A DNA stretch of 64,000 bases, taken from JANNUT01 sp046331425. GTDB lineage: Bacteria > Acidobacteriota > Polarisedimenticolia > J045. The DNA is taken from NCBI GenBank assembly GCA_046331425.1, contig JAXLQU010000002.1, forward strand, positions 186,001 to 250,000, read 5' to 3'. Position numbers and translations under genes: made by a program. This document shows, one piece after another, positions 19,476 to 28,169 of the stretch (its first letter is position 1; every line of letters begins with the position of its first letter). The notes under the pieces were generated by a model. That model was given only the letters and a program-made list of their open reading frames with translations. It made no database searches and had not been told where the DNA came from.

Positions 19476-19582
19476 CTGAGGTCTCCTGAAAAGTCCGCAG
19501 ATTGTAGCCGGTGCGGCGGCTTCCCGAACCTGCGTCGCGTGAAGTTCACGTTTGTGCGGGACCAGGCTCGCGTCCTCGACTC

Positions 19583-19924
19583 CTAGTCGCGTTCCGGGCG
19601 GCCGAAGTCGTCGGCCAACCGAACGACATCATCGAGTTCGGGAGTACTTACCTCGATGAACTCGACCTCCTCGATCGCTTGCACGCGATGAACCGTTCCG
19701 GGACGCAGGTGGATCACATCGCCGCTGACCGCGACCCGCTTGGTGTCGCCGATCGTGACCTCGGCGCGCCCGCGCACGAACAACCACGCCTCTTCTTTCA
19801 CCTCGTGGTACTGCAACGAGAATCGCTTGCCTGCAAACAGGACCAATCGCTTCATGGCGATTCGGTCGCCCACCACAAGCCAGTCCTCGCGTCCCCACGG
19901 TTTGTCGACCACTTTCATCGTCAT
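19583..19924 (-). CDS. mannose-6-phosphate isomerase type II-like cupin
   Basis: This 113-residue single-domain cupin resembles the C-terminal phosphomannose-isomerase half of bifunctional GDP-mannose pyrophosphorylase/isomerases. Key parts are KPWGREDWL at residues 8-16, KRFSLQYHEVKEEAWLF with metal-binding histidine and glutamate near residues 33-46, and VIHLRPGTVHRVQA near 70. It would isomerise fructose-6-P and mannose-6-P, feeding the neighbouring mutase. The nucleotidyltransferase half is absent. A GGAG lies about 9 bases before the ATG. Confidence 0.88.
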   Translation of the reverse strand: MTMKVVDKPWGREDWLVVGDRIAMKRLVLFAGKRFSLQYHEVKEEAWLFVRGRAEVTIGDTKRVAVSGDVIHLRPGTVHRVQAIEEVEFIEVSTPELDDVVRLADDFGRPERD

Positions 19925-20142
19925 TCGTTGTCTCCGAGGTCGAGAGATGATGCCCGGCTCAGCACGGAAATGAAACCATCACCTCGGTACATGTAGCCAT
20001 CGCCGATATCGATTTCGTTCTCGCCGCGGCTAAGGCGCAGGCACGCAACGAGATCGTTGCACGCTGCGAACAAATCCACGCATGGCACATCGGTTGCTTT
20101 GTGCACCCTGCAGCGAGTGGTGCGCGCCGTGTCGTCGCGCAT
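19921..20142 (-). CDS. possible small protein coupled to the cupin gene
   Basis: An open frame of up to 73 codons ends in a TGA that overlaps the cupin ATG (ATGA, 19921-19924), the arrangement expected for translational coupling. The C-terminal half (RGENEIDIGDGYMYRGDG) is acidic and not repetitive. I find no family, the ATG at 20142 has no ribosome binding site, and the 5' end lies opposite the start region of the plus-strand FN3 gene. It may be a real leader gene or chance. Confidence 0.3.
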   Translation of the reverse strand: MRDDTARTTRCRVHKATDVPCVDLFAACNDLVACLRLSRGENEIDIGDGYMYRGDGFISVLSRASSLDLGDNE

Positions 20143-20158
20143 CGACCGAGGACGACGG

Positions 20159-21475
20159 ATGCGTCAGATATCGCGTGGACTGTGGTGGATCGGACTGGCG
20201 ATGTTTGCGATTGGCAGTGTCAGCGCGGGCACCATCGACCTTGCATGGAACCCGATCACCGATGCCGACAAAGCCGGCTACAAGGTCTACTACGGCACCG
20301 CCTCGCGAACCTACTCGTCGAACAAAGATGTCGGTAACGTCACCACCACGACACTCACCGGCCTGACCGCCTGCACGCGCTACTACATGGCCGTCAAGGC
20401 CTACGATACCGGCGGTTTGGAATCGACCAACTACTCGAATGAAGTGGTCGGTCTGCCTCGTCCCGTGGTCACAACGGTCACGCCGTCCTCAGCGGAACAA
20501 GGGGCCAGCGTCACGCTCACCATCGATGGCGAGTCGTTCGATACCGGGGCGACCGTTGCGATTTCCGGGACCGGGATCACGATTCTGGCAACTCGCCGCA
20601 ACTCATGTTCTCAACTCGCGGTCGACGTAAAGGTCGACCTCGCAGCCACCACCGGTGCGCGCGATGTGACGGTCACCAACCCTGATCTTTCGTTCGGCGT
20701 GAAAGCCGCCGGCTTTACCGTCGCCGCGAACGTGGCGCCAACCGTGTCGAGCACCGATCCGGTTGCCGGCGCCACCAATGTCGCGATCACCAAAACACCG
20801 ACGGTCACGTTCAGCGAAGCGATGGACGTTGCGTCGATCACTGCCGCCAACGTGCGCTTGCTCGATGTGAACAATGCCGTGGTCGCTCAGGCAGCCGGTT
20901 CCCCCTCGCTCTCAGCCGACAAACGTGTGGCCACGATCACGCCGGCCGCCTCGCTGAAGAACAGCGCAACCTACCGAATCCAAGTCATCGGCGGCGCCAG
21001 CGGTGTGAAGGACACGCTCGGCAAGAACATGACCAGCAACTTCGATCAGACCCCTGGCTTCACCTGCGCTGCCGGAACCGATACCACCCCACCGACAGTC
21101 TCCAGCGCGACACCGACGGACGGTGCCACCAATGTTCCGGTGACCACCAAACCGACGGTGACGTTCAGCGAGGCGATGGACTCCGCGACGATCAACGCCA
21201 ACACGGTGCGTTTGCTCGATGCCAGCGGAACTCCTGTCGCGCAAGCGGCCGGTTCCCCCTCGCTTTCGGCCAACGGACTGACCGCTACGCTGACACCGGC
21301 CACCAACCTCGGCGACAACGTCAGCTTCAAGGTCCAGGTGATTGGCGGAGCGAGCGGCGCCAAAGACAAGGCGGGCAATCCACTCGCCTCGACCTGGACG
21401 CAGCCGACCGGCTTCAAGACCGAGAACCTCCCGCCGAGTGCGGTCGGGAACAACCGACGCACCGACGTCCAGTGA
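20159..21475 (+). CDS. secreted FN3-IPT-Big_5 repeat protein
   Basis: The 438-residue product has a signal peptide (GLWWIGLAMFAIGSVSAG), an FN3 domain (about 22-110: IDLAWNPITDADKAGYKVYYG and YYMAVKAYDTGG), an IPT/TIG-like domain (about 112-208), and two Big_5 (SbsA Ig-like) domains with PTVTFSEAMD repeated near residues 225 and 335. These are structural, adhesive modules of cell-surface proteins. The ATG at 20159 has GAGG 8 bases upstream; reading from further upstream would bury the signal peptide. It is the first of three related genes. Confidence 0.88.
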   Translation: MRQISRGLWWIGLAMFAIGSVSAGTIDLAWNPITDADKAGYKVYYGTASRTYSSNKDVGNVTTTTLTGLTACTRYYMAVKAYDTGGLESTNYSNEVVGLPRPVVTTVTPSSAEQGASVTLTIDGESFDTGATVAISGTGITILATRRNSCSQLAVDVKVDLAATTGARDVTVTNPDLSFGVKAAGFTVAANVAPTVSSTDPVAGATNVAITKTPTVTFSEAMDVASITAANVRLLDVNNAVVAQAAGSPSLSADKRVATITPAASLKNSATYRIQVIGGASGVKDTLGKNMTSNFDQTPGFTCAAGTDTTPPTVSSATPTDGATNVPVTTKPTVTFSEAMDSATINANTVRLLDASGTPVAQAAGSPSLSANGLTATLTPATNLGDNVSFKVQVIGGASGAKDKAGNPLASTWTQPTGFKTENLPPSAVGNNRRTDVQ

Positions 21476-21733
21476 GGAGGCGGAATGAACCTCGCCGGCC
21501 TTACGGAATCGACAGTCGAGGCGGTTACGCCAATGACGGAATCGTTATTGGTGGACGGGGGACAGTCAAAAAAGAACAACGCCCCACCGCCTCCCGGCGG
21601 GTCGAACCCAAACAAGGGTAAGAACTTAATCGATTCACAGGCGGTCCCGAACAGAGCCTCGGTGTGGTGGTACGGCGGTTGCTCTTTGCCAACCGAAACA
21701 CCCACGGTTCGGGGCTCCCAGGAAAGGGACCAG
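21476..21733 (+). other. 258-base gap with an open in-frame leader
   Basis: There is no stop in the frame of the downstream FN3 gene. An ATG at 21485 sits behind AGGAGG and nine bases after the previous stop, and would encode a proline/asparagine-rich segment (NNAPPPPGGSNPNKGKN) before the recognised signal peptide. I see no clear riboswitch or terminator here. Confidence 0.4.
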
Positions 21734-23620
21734 ATGCTCATCAGTCGGGGATGGCGTCATCAGATCGGCGCCTCGGTGCGGGCCGCTCGGCGCTGGCTAG
21801 CAGTTGCCACCGTCGCTCTGGCAGCAACTCTCGGCGCGACGGCCGGGACCATCGACGTCCGATGGGACGCCGTGAGCGATCCGGACCTGGCCGGGTACCG
21901 CGTGTACTACGGGCCGACCCTTGGATCTCACGCAAACGTCAAAGATGTTGGCAAAACCACGTCGACCCAACTCACAAGCCTCACCGACTGCACGCTGTGG
22001 TACGTGTCGGTTCGCGCCTACGACACGGGCGGACTCGAGAGCACCACCGACTCCAACAGCGTCAAAGGGTATGCGCGCCCTGTCGTGTCGACCGTCAGTC
22101 CGACCACGATCAAGCCGGGCGAGACGCTCACCTTCACAGTGACCGGCAGCAACTACGATGCTGGTGTGAGCGGCGACGCCAGTCGGCCGCGCGCCACCGT
22201 CACGCTTTCGAATCCCAATCTGACCGTGACCAGTTACTCCGTGAACGCGTGCGGCACCATCAGCATGACCGTGCAGGCGGCGAGCAGCGCACCCAACGGT
22301 TTCTCGGATGTAACGGTCAAGAACCCAGATCTGAGCACCACCACTCCCGCGAGCAAGCCGTGGGTTTTTGGCACCAAGGCGTCAGCCATCGAGATCAAGG
22401 CTTCGACCGACACCACACCGCCGACCGTCAGTTCCACGAATCCTGCTGCCGGCGCCACCGGTGTCGTGGCATCGGTCCGGCCGACGGTGACGTTCAGTGA
22501 ATCGATGTCGGCCTCGTCGATCACCACCTCCACGGTGCGCTTGATCGACGTCGCATCCGGCAGCGCTGTGGCCCAGTCCAGCGGCTCGCCGTCGCTTGCC
22601 GGCGCCGTGGCCACGATCACGCCGGGTGTCGCACTCGGTGCAGGGAAACAGTACCGAATCGAGGTTTCTGGCGGCACATCGGGCGCGAAGGACTTGGCCG
22701 GTAACGCACTCGCACAGAACTACACGCAGTCGCCACCGTTCACCATCGCAAGCGATGGTGGATCAGGCGGACCGATCGACGTCACGTCGTTCAATCCTGC
22801 GGCGGGTCAAACCGGCGTGGCGATCACCACGACCCAGGCGCGTATCACGTTCAATCTCGACGTCAGTCCGCTGTGGACGATCCTCGATCGCACCGAACTG
22901 CAGCGCCGCTTCCGCGTGCTGACCGGCGAGACGTTCCTACCGCACCAGTCGACATCTCCGAGCTACGAGAACGGCGGGCGCACGGTGGTGATCACGTTCG
23001 CCAAACCGCTCACTGCGGGACAGACCTACGTCACGCAAGCGAATCTGTCGGGTGCTTCGTTGAAGCGAACGCTCGACTCCGCCGGTCACTCCGAGCTGTA
23101 TGGCGGCCGTATCTGGCGTACATCGCCCGGTTGGACCGTGGAAGCGTCGATCGAAACCACGACCTTCCGCAGTCCCACCAGCGGCGATTCCGGCACGCTG
23201 CAAGCCGGCAGCACGAGTCAGCCCGACAGTTCCGGCGGCGTGCCGCTCGACGCAGAGTTCCGCATCAAGTTCCAAACGACACTGTCGAGTCCGAGCGTGA
23301 ACTTGAGCACCGTGAAGTTGTTCAAGCTAGGGAGCCCGCTCAAGCAGGTACCGCTGAACGGGTATCCGTCGATCGAGAACGGCGACACCGTGTACGTCAA
23401 ACCCGCCTCGCCGCTCGAGCCGGGAAAGAAGTACAGGCTGTGGGTGAAGAGTGGTGCGCAGGGCGTCCTGTTGATTACCGCCAACGGCAGCGCGAGTTCC
23501 AAGGGCAAGGCGCAGCCAATCAACTTCACGACCGAGGTTACCGCTACCGCGCAGAGCGAAACGCTCTCGATCGGCGTCGAACCGCCGCAGACCTCTCAGC
23601 AGCAAGGAGGCCAGCAATGA
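21734..23620 (+). CDS. secreted FN3-IPT-Big_5 repeat protein (second paralogue)
   Basis: Read from ATG 21734 (GGAAAGGG just upstream), the 628-residue product has a signal peptide (WLAVATVALAATLGATAG), an FN3 domain (IDVRWDAVSDPDLAGYRVYYG), an IPT-like domain, a Big_5 domain (PTVTFSESMSASSI) and two further Ig-like modules, ending in a glutamine-rich tail. The same frame is open back to an ATG at 21485 that has a strong AGGAGG site, which would add 83 residues before the signal. The stop overlaps the next gene's ATG (ATGA). Confidence 0.87.
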   Translation: MLISRGWRHQIGASVRAARRWLAVATVALAATLGATAGTIDVRWDAVSDPDLAGYRVYYGPTLGSHANVKDVGKTTSTQLTSLTDCTLWYVSVRAYDTGGLESTTDSNSVKGYARPVVSTVSPTTIKPGETLTFTVTGSNYDAGVSGDASRPRATVTLSNPNLTVTSYSVNACGTISMTVQAASSAPNGFSDVTVKNPDLSTTTPASKPWVFGTKASAIEIKASTDTTPPTVSSTNPAAGATGVVASVRPTVTFSESMSASSITTSTVRLIDVASGSAVAQSSGSPSLAGAVATITPGVALGAGKQYRIEVSGGTSGAKDLAGNALAQNYTQSPPFTIASDGGSGGPIDVTSFNPAAGQTGVAITTTQARITFNLDVSPLWTILDRTELQRRFRVLTGETFLPHQSTSPSYENGGRTVVITFAKPLTAGQTYVTQANLSGASLKRTLDSAGHSELYGGRIWRTSPGWTVEASIETTTFRSPTSGDSGTLQAGSTSQPDSSGGVPLDAEFRIKFQTTLSSPSVNLSTVKLFKLGSPLKQVPLNGYPSIENGDTVYVKPASPLEPGKKYRLWVKSGAQGVLLITANGSASSKGKAQPINFTTEVTATAQSETLSIGVEPPQTSQQQGGQQ

Positions 23621-24402
23621 AAGCCGCAACCAAGTCGCTGAGTCGATCCTTGTGTCTCGTCTGCGCGCTGAGCGCCGTTGCGCCCGTGTGGGCCGGCGAT
23701 CTCACGCTCACCTGGCGCGCCAACGACGATGACGCGACGGCCGGTTACCTGATAGAAGTGCGTGACCCGCACGGCACGCTGTTGCGCAGCGTCGATGCTC
23801 AGGACAAGACACGTTTGACACTGCGCGATCTCGACGACAACCAACTATTGTTCATTGCCGTGCGACCGTACGATGTTGGCGGCAATCAAGCGCGCAAAGC
23901 CAGCGAGCCGTTGGTGACCTTCGCCAATCCGCGTGTCGACCGGCTCGACGGCTCCGTCGACTCCGGGCGCCGATTCAAGCTCACGCTGTATGGCGCCAAC
24001 TTCGCCGATGACGCGCGCGTTGCATCCAACCGGCCTGGAGTGCTCGTGACTTCCTCGACGGTCTTGAGGCCTGATGCTGCGATCATCGAGGTCAGCCTTC
24101 GATCCGATCGCACGCTATCGCTCTCCGCATCGGATTTCACGGTTGCGAATCCGGTCCGTCGCGCCGCCGAGTATCTGGAAGCACATCCTGAGTTGCTCGA
24201 CGTCGATGGCTCCGGAACCATCGATGCGGCCGATCTCGCGCGCGTTGACGCAGCCTTCGGCACTCGCACGGTCGACGCTGGACCTGACGCTCAGCTCGAT
24301 CTCAACGCGGATGGCGTGATCGATGCCGAGGATGCCGCACAGGTGCGAAGGTTTTTGAACCGCACCGAAAGTGGCTCTCCCGCTGCACGAGGCGCTCCTT
24401 GA
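23617..24402 (+). CDS. secreted FN3-type protein with dockerin-like calcium repeats
   Basis: The 261-residue product has a signal peptide (SLCLVCALSAVAPVWAG), an FN3-like domain starting at GDLTLTWRANDDDATAGY, an IPT-like strand region (PRVDRLDGSVDSG to FTVANP), and a C-terminal pair of dockerin-like loops: DVDGSGTIDAADLARVD and DLNADGVIDAEDAAQVRRF (about residues 195-250). Dockerin loops bind calcium and, in cellulosomes, cohesins; no cohesin is seen nearby. AAGGAGG precedes the ATG, which overlaps the stop of the previous paralogue. Confidence 0.88.
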   Translation: MKAATKSLSRSLCLVCALSAVAPVWAGDLTLTWRANDDDATAGYLIEVRDPHGTLLRSVDAQDKTRLTLRDLDDNQLLFIAVRPYDVGGNQARKASEPLVTFANPRVDRLDGSVDSGRRFKLTLYGANFADDARVASNRPGVLVTSSTVLRPDAAIIEVSLRSDRTLSLSASDFTVANPVRRAAEYLEAHPELLDVDGSGTIDAADLARVDAAFGTRTVDAGPDAQLDLNADGVIDAEDAAQVRRFLNRTESGSPAARGAP

Positions 24403-25562
24403 ATTCAGCGCGTCCCCCAGACAGATTGCCCATCATGGGTGAATCGACATACATCGGCTCGACGTGTGCCCCGTCGGCAGGAGAACTGCCTGGCGGGGAA
24501 CTGTTTTTTCGTCGTGTCATCGAAGGTATGCGCTGCGCGATCGTTACCGTCGATCGTGCAGGACGTGTCCTGACCGTGAACGAGCTGGCGCGAGAGATTC
24601 TCGAGCTCGACAACTCGATCGAGATCGGAGCGCACGTCACCAAGGTGCTGGCGCGACACCCCCGGTTGGCGGAGGTGTTGCTCGATGCGCTCGAGATGGC
24701 GCATCCGCCGAATCGCGCCGAGATGGAAATTCGTTCGCGCGAAGAGGACGGACGCACCATCGGCTTCACGATCAGCGCAATCAAAGATGCCGACGCTACG
24801 TCCGGAGTGGCGTTGTTCTTCAAAGACCTCACGATGGTCGAGCGACAAGAGGAACAGGACCGGCTGCGCGATCGACTCGCCGCGCTTGGGCAGATGGCGG
24901 CGTCGATGGCGCATGAAATCCGCAATCCGCTGGCCTCGATCGACGTCACCGCCTCGCTGCTGAAGCGAAAGCTCAGTGGGCGAGACGAGGAGTTGCGTCT
25001 GATCAGCAAGATCGTCGATGAGGTCGAGCGCTTGAATCGCACCGTGACGCGCGGTCTGGAATTTGCGCGCGGCGTGTTCCCGGAATTGAGCGAGCAGCGC
25101 GTGGAGCGCCTGCTCGAGGCGGCCGTCAGCGAGGCCCAGGCGCGCTATCCGGAAGCCAAGGTCGACATCGAGCGCCGCTTCGAACCGGGAGCGCCACCCG
25201 TCGCTTGTGATGGCGGGCTGATCCAGCAGGTCTTTGCCAATCTGATCTTCAACGCCTTCGAGGCGATGAGCGGGAACGGTTCGCTCTCGCTCGAGTTGCG
25301 CGCACTGGCTCGCCCGGAGCGCGATCCCGGGGCGGTCGAGATCATGGTTCGCGACAACGGACCCGGGCTCAGTCACGAGGTAGCCGACAAGATCTTCTAC
25401 CCGTTCATCACTACCAAGAAGGGCGGATCCGGGATTGGCTTGGCGATGGCGCGTAAGATCATCGAGTGCCATCACGGTTTGATCGACGTGAAAAGCTCGC
25501 CGGGCTGCGGCACCGCGTTTCGTGTGGTGTTGCCGCGCGATGGCGGACGCAGACAGGGCTGA
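24399..25562 (+). CDS. NtrB-like PAS sensor histidine kinase
   Basis: This is a soluble 387-residue kinase: PAS domain (about 40-145, RRVIEGMRCAIVTVDRAGRVL), H-box MAHEIRNPLASID near residue 168, N-box FANLIFNAFEAM near 280, G boxes DNGPGLS and GSGIGLAMARKI. No membrane segment is present, so it senses a cytoplasmic or partner signal. The TTG at 24399 overlaps the stop of the dockerin-like gene (TTGA) with GAGG 6 bases upstream; ATG 24435 is an alternative with a poor site. A sigma-54 response regulator follows 30 bases later. Confidence 0.93.
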   Translation: MNSARPPDRLPIMGESTYIGSTCAPSAGELPGGELFFRRVIEGMRCAIVTVDRAGRVLTVNELAREILELDNSIEIGAHVTKVLARHPRLAEVLLDALEMAHPPNRAEMEIRSREEDGRTIGFTISAIKDADATSGVALFFKDLTMVERQEEQDRLRDRLAALGQMAASMAHEIRNPLASIDVTASLLKRKLSGRDEELRLISKIVDEVERLNRTVTRGLEFARGVFPELSEQRVERLLEAAVSEAQARYPEAKVDIERRFEPGAPPVACDGGLIQQVFANLIFNAFEAMSGNGSLSLELRALARPERDPGAVEIMVRDNGPGLSHEVADKIFYPFITTKKGGSGIGLAMARKIIECHHGLIDVKSSPGCGTAFRVVLPRDGGRRQG

Positions 25563-25592
25563 CCTACGACGCGCTGAGAGGAGCCGGGGACA

Positions 25593-26990
25593 ATGCGCAA
25601 GATTCTCGTCGCCGAGGACGAACGTAACCTCCGCGAAGGTATTGCCGAGGCGTTTCGCGACGCCGGTCACGAAGTCACCGAGGCCCACGACGGCCAGCAG
25701 GCGCTGACGGCGTTGGAACAGCAGGTCTACGACCTGGTCATCACTGACTACAAGATGCCGGGCTGCGACGGCTTGGAAGTGCTGCGCCGCGCTCGGATGG
25801 TCAACGACACCACGCCGGTGATCATGGTGACGGCGTATGGCACCGTCGAGGGAGCGGTCGAGGCGATGCGATTGGGCGCCTTCGACTACATCCTCAAGCC
25901 GTTCAATCTGGAAGAGCTGGAGATGAAGGCGCAGCGTGCCTTCGAACATCGCCGTCTGGTCAGCCGGTTGCAGGAATACGATCGCCGCGATGTCGTCGGT
26001 TCGTTCGACAACATCGTGGGCGAGTCATCGGTGATGCGTCGTGTATTCGATGTCGTTGGCAAGGTTGCGCCGAGCAACGCGACCGTGCTGATCCTGGGTG
26101 AAACGGGAACCGGCAAGGAGTTGATCGCCGAGGCTATTCACCGCAACTCGCAGCGCAAGGATGGACCGTTCGTCAAGATCAACTGCGCCGCACTGCCGGA
26201 GAACCTGCTCGAAAGCGAACTGTTCGGTCACGAGCGCGGTGCGTTCACCGGGGCCGACCGGCAGCGGATCGGGCGATTCGAACTCGCCAACGAAGGCACG
26301 TTGTTCTTGGACGAGATCGGCACGATGAGTGCCAATACCCAAGCGAAGGTGCTGCGCGTGCTGCAAGAGCGCGAGTTCGAGCGTTTGGGTGGCACCCGTA
26401 CGATCAAGGCCGATGTCCGAGTGATCGCGGCCACCAACCGAGATCTGGAAGAAGCGATCATGTCGGGCGGCTTCCGGGAAGACCTCTACTACCGGCTCAA
26501 TGTGGTCACGATCAACATGCCGCCGTTGCGCGATCGCAAGGAAGACATCGTGCCGTTGGCGACGTTCTTCCGGCAGAAGTTTGCCGACGATCTGAAGAAA
26601 TCGGTGCGCGGCTTCTCGCCGGCGTCGCTGCGTTTGCTGACGCGCCACAACTGGCCGGGGAACATCCGCGAGTTGGAGAACACCATCGAGCGCGCCGTCC
26701 TGATGGCGGACACCGACATCATCGAACCCAAGGACCTGACGCTCGCCACGGCTGACGGAGGTGGGCCGGAGGAACGGTCGCGCCTGTCGTCGATGTTGCG
26801 GCTCCCGGCCGAAGGGATGCCGTTGGACGATTTGGAGCGGATGGTGATTCTCGAAGCGCTGCGAATGAACGATTGGATCCAGAAAGACGCGGCACGTTTT
26901 CTTGCCGTGTCCTCGCGGGTCATGAACTACAAAATCCAGAAGTACGAGATCACGCACCCCCGTTGGACACGTAACAAGACGAGCGCCTGA
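25593..26990 (+). CDS. NtrC-family sigma-54-dependent response regulator
   Basis: The 465-residue protein has a receiver domain (VAEDERN, phospho-acceptor aspartate in VITDYKMPGCDG near residue 53, lysine in YILKPF), an AAA+ activator domain with Walker A GETGTGKE near 172, the sigma-54 contact loop GAFTGAD near 216 and Walker B GTLFLDEIG, and a C-terminal Fis-like helix-turn-helix. It activates sigma-54 promoters after phosphorylation by the adjacent kinase. AGAGGAG lies upstream of the ATG. Its position as last gene of the FN3 operon suggests control of surface-structure genes, which is inference. Confidence 0.95.
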   Translation: MRKILVAEDERNLREGIAEAFRDAGHEVTEAHDGQQALTALEQQVYDLVITDYKMPGCDGLEVLRRARMVNDTTPVIMVTAYGTVEGAVEAMRLGAFDYILKPFNLEELEMKAQRAFEHRRLVSRLQEYDRRDVVGSFDNIVGESSVMRRVFDVVGKVAPSNATVLILGETGTGKELIAEAIHRNSQRKDGPFVKINCAALPENLLESELFGHERGAFTGADRQRIGRFELANEGTLFLDEIGTMSANTQAKVLRVLQEREFERLGGTRTIKADVRVIAATNRDLEEAIMSGGFREDLYYRLNVVTINMPPLRDRKEDIVPLATFFRQKFADDLKKSVRGFSPASLRLLTRHNWPGNIRELENTIERAVLMADTDIIEPKDLTLATADGGGPEERSRLSSMLRLPAEGMPLDDLERMVILEALRMNDWIQKDAARFLAVSSRVMNYKIQKYEITHPRWTRNKTSA

Positions 26991-27115
26991 CCGCGCCGCG
27001 GAGTTGATGCGAAGTGTCAGCAGTGGGCCCAGGGCGGATCGCGCGGGCGTAGACTCCGTTTCATGCCGACCGTACTCATGGTGTCCTTCGTAGTGGTGGC
27101 GCCGCGGTGTCAGCG

Positions 27116-27550
27116 ATGAACGTGCGCACCGCGCAGCCCGGCGATGAAACCTCGATCGCCCTGCTCCTGTCGCAATTGGGCTACCCGACATCGCCCGATC
27201 AGATGAGACTCCGCTTGGCGCGCATCGAGCAGCGCGGCGGAATTACGTCATTGGTGGCGGTCGAGGCGGAGCAAGTGATCGGCTTCGCGGCGGTCGAACG
27301 GTTCGCATCGTTCTCCGATGACCAGCCTGTCGGGCGCGTGGTGGTGATGGTCGTCGACGAGCAGCGGCGAGGCGAGGGGATCGGCTCCGTTCTCCTGGCG
27401 GCCTGCGAGAGCGTTTTGATCGCTGCCGGCGCCGAACGGATCGTGTTGACCAGTGCCCACCGTCGAGCCGGCGCCCATCGGTTTTACGAGCGGCACGGGT
27501 ACGCGTCGACCGGTCTGCGGTTCGCCAAGCTCGTCGGCCCGGCGCGTTAG
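27116..27550 (+). CDS. GNAT family N-acetyltransferase
   Basis: The ~144-residue protein is a complete GNAT domain with the acetyl-CoA loop EQRRGEGIGSVLL (Q/R-x-x-G-x-G) near residue 83, and the late HRRAGAHRFYERHGY motif, typical of small-molecule or amino-group acetylases. Starts at GTG 27107 or ATG 27116 are both possible and neither has a clear ribosome binding site. It converges on, and overlaps by 4 bases, a small secreted protein gene. Confidence 0.9.
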   Translation: MNVRTAQPGDETSIALLLSQLGYPTSPDQMRLRLARIEQRGGITSLVAVEAEQVIGFAAVERFASFSDDQPVGRVVVMVVDEQRRGEGIGSVLLAACESVLIAAGAERIVLTSAHRRAGAHRFYERHGYASTGLRFAKLVGPAR

Positions 27551-27978
27551 CGTGTGAGGTGCAATCGCACGGCAGGCGCGACCAACTGCTTGCCCCCTTC
27601 GATCTGATAGACGGCACGAACGTAGATCGTGTGGTCCTCGCCGGCGGTGCGCGAGATGCGCCGCCACAGCGAGGGATCGGGCTGCAAGAAACCTTCGGTC
27701 GACCAGTTGCTATGGATGATCGGCCGCGACGAGAAGGTTGGATCGGCGGAGAACTCGATGCGGGCGCGGTCGTCGGGTGCCGTTCGCCAATCGATCTGCG
27801 GCGCGACACGCGCGCTCGCCACGAACAAGGGCGGGGTCAACGGCGGTAGCACTCGATCGGGGCACGGCGCTTCAACATTGGCGGGCTTGGGGCAGGGAAG
27901 GCTGATCACCTGCGCGGTCGCCCCCGCTGTGCCGATCAAAAGAGATGCTGCGAGCGCGACGAGACCTCGTTGGAGCAT
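27547..27978 (-). CDS. small secreted protein of unknown function
   Basis: The 143-residue product starts with a signal peptide (LVALAASLLIGTAGATAQ). The mature part is proline-rich at first (PKPANVEAPCPDRVLPPLTPP, within two cysteines) and then resembles a beta-sandwich (RIEFSADPTFSSRPII, YVRAVYQIEGGKQLV), perhaps FN3-like. No motif for an enzyme is visible. It stands alone, with about 190 unassigned bases upstream that hold no recognisable feature. Confidence 0.7.
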   Translation of the reverse strand: MLQRGLVALAASLLIGTAGATAQVISLPCPKPANVEAPCPDRVLPPLTPPLFVASARVAPQIDWRTAPDDRARIEFSADPTFSSRPIIHSNWSTEGFLQPDPSLWRRISRTAGEDHTIYVRAVYQIEGGKQLVAPAVRLHLTR

Positions 27979-28169
27979 CGGTTCCTCCCTGCCGACGATG
28001 GTGATCGCATCGACAAGGGGACATTAGGGCGGATCACCCTCAGCGCGGAGAGCCAATTGATGCGCAGCGCTGTAACGACACCGCACCGTCCGGGCCACCC
28101 GATCCGACCTGCAGAGCGAAGACTCGATCGGCGCAGACCGGCCCCTGAACTGAAGAGCTGAATCGTTGT

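Noticed and set aside
24405..25949. long minus-strand ORF (514 codons) antisense to the histidine kinase and regulator
   Set aside because: The plus strand carries full kinase and receiver motifs, while the antisense translation has low complexity and no family; it is a GC-rich shadow frame.
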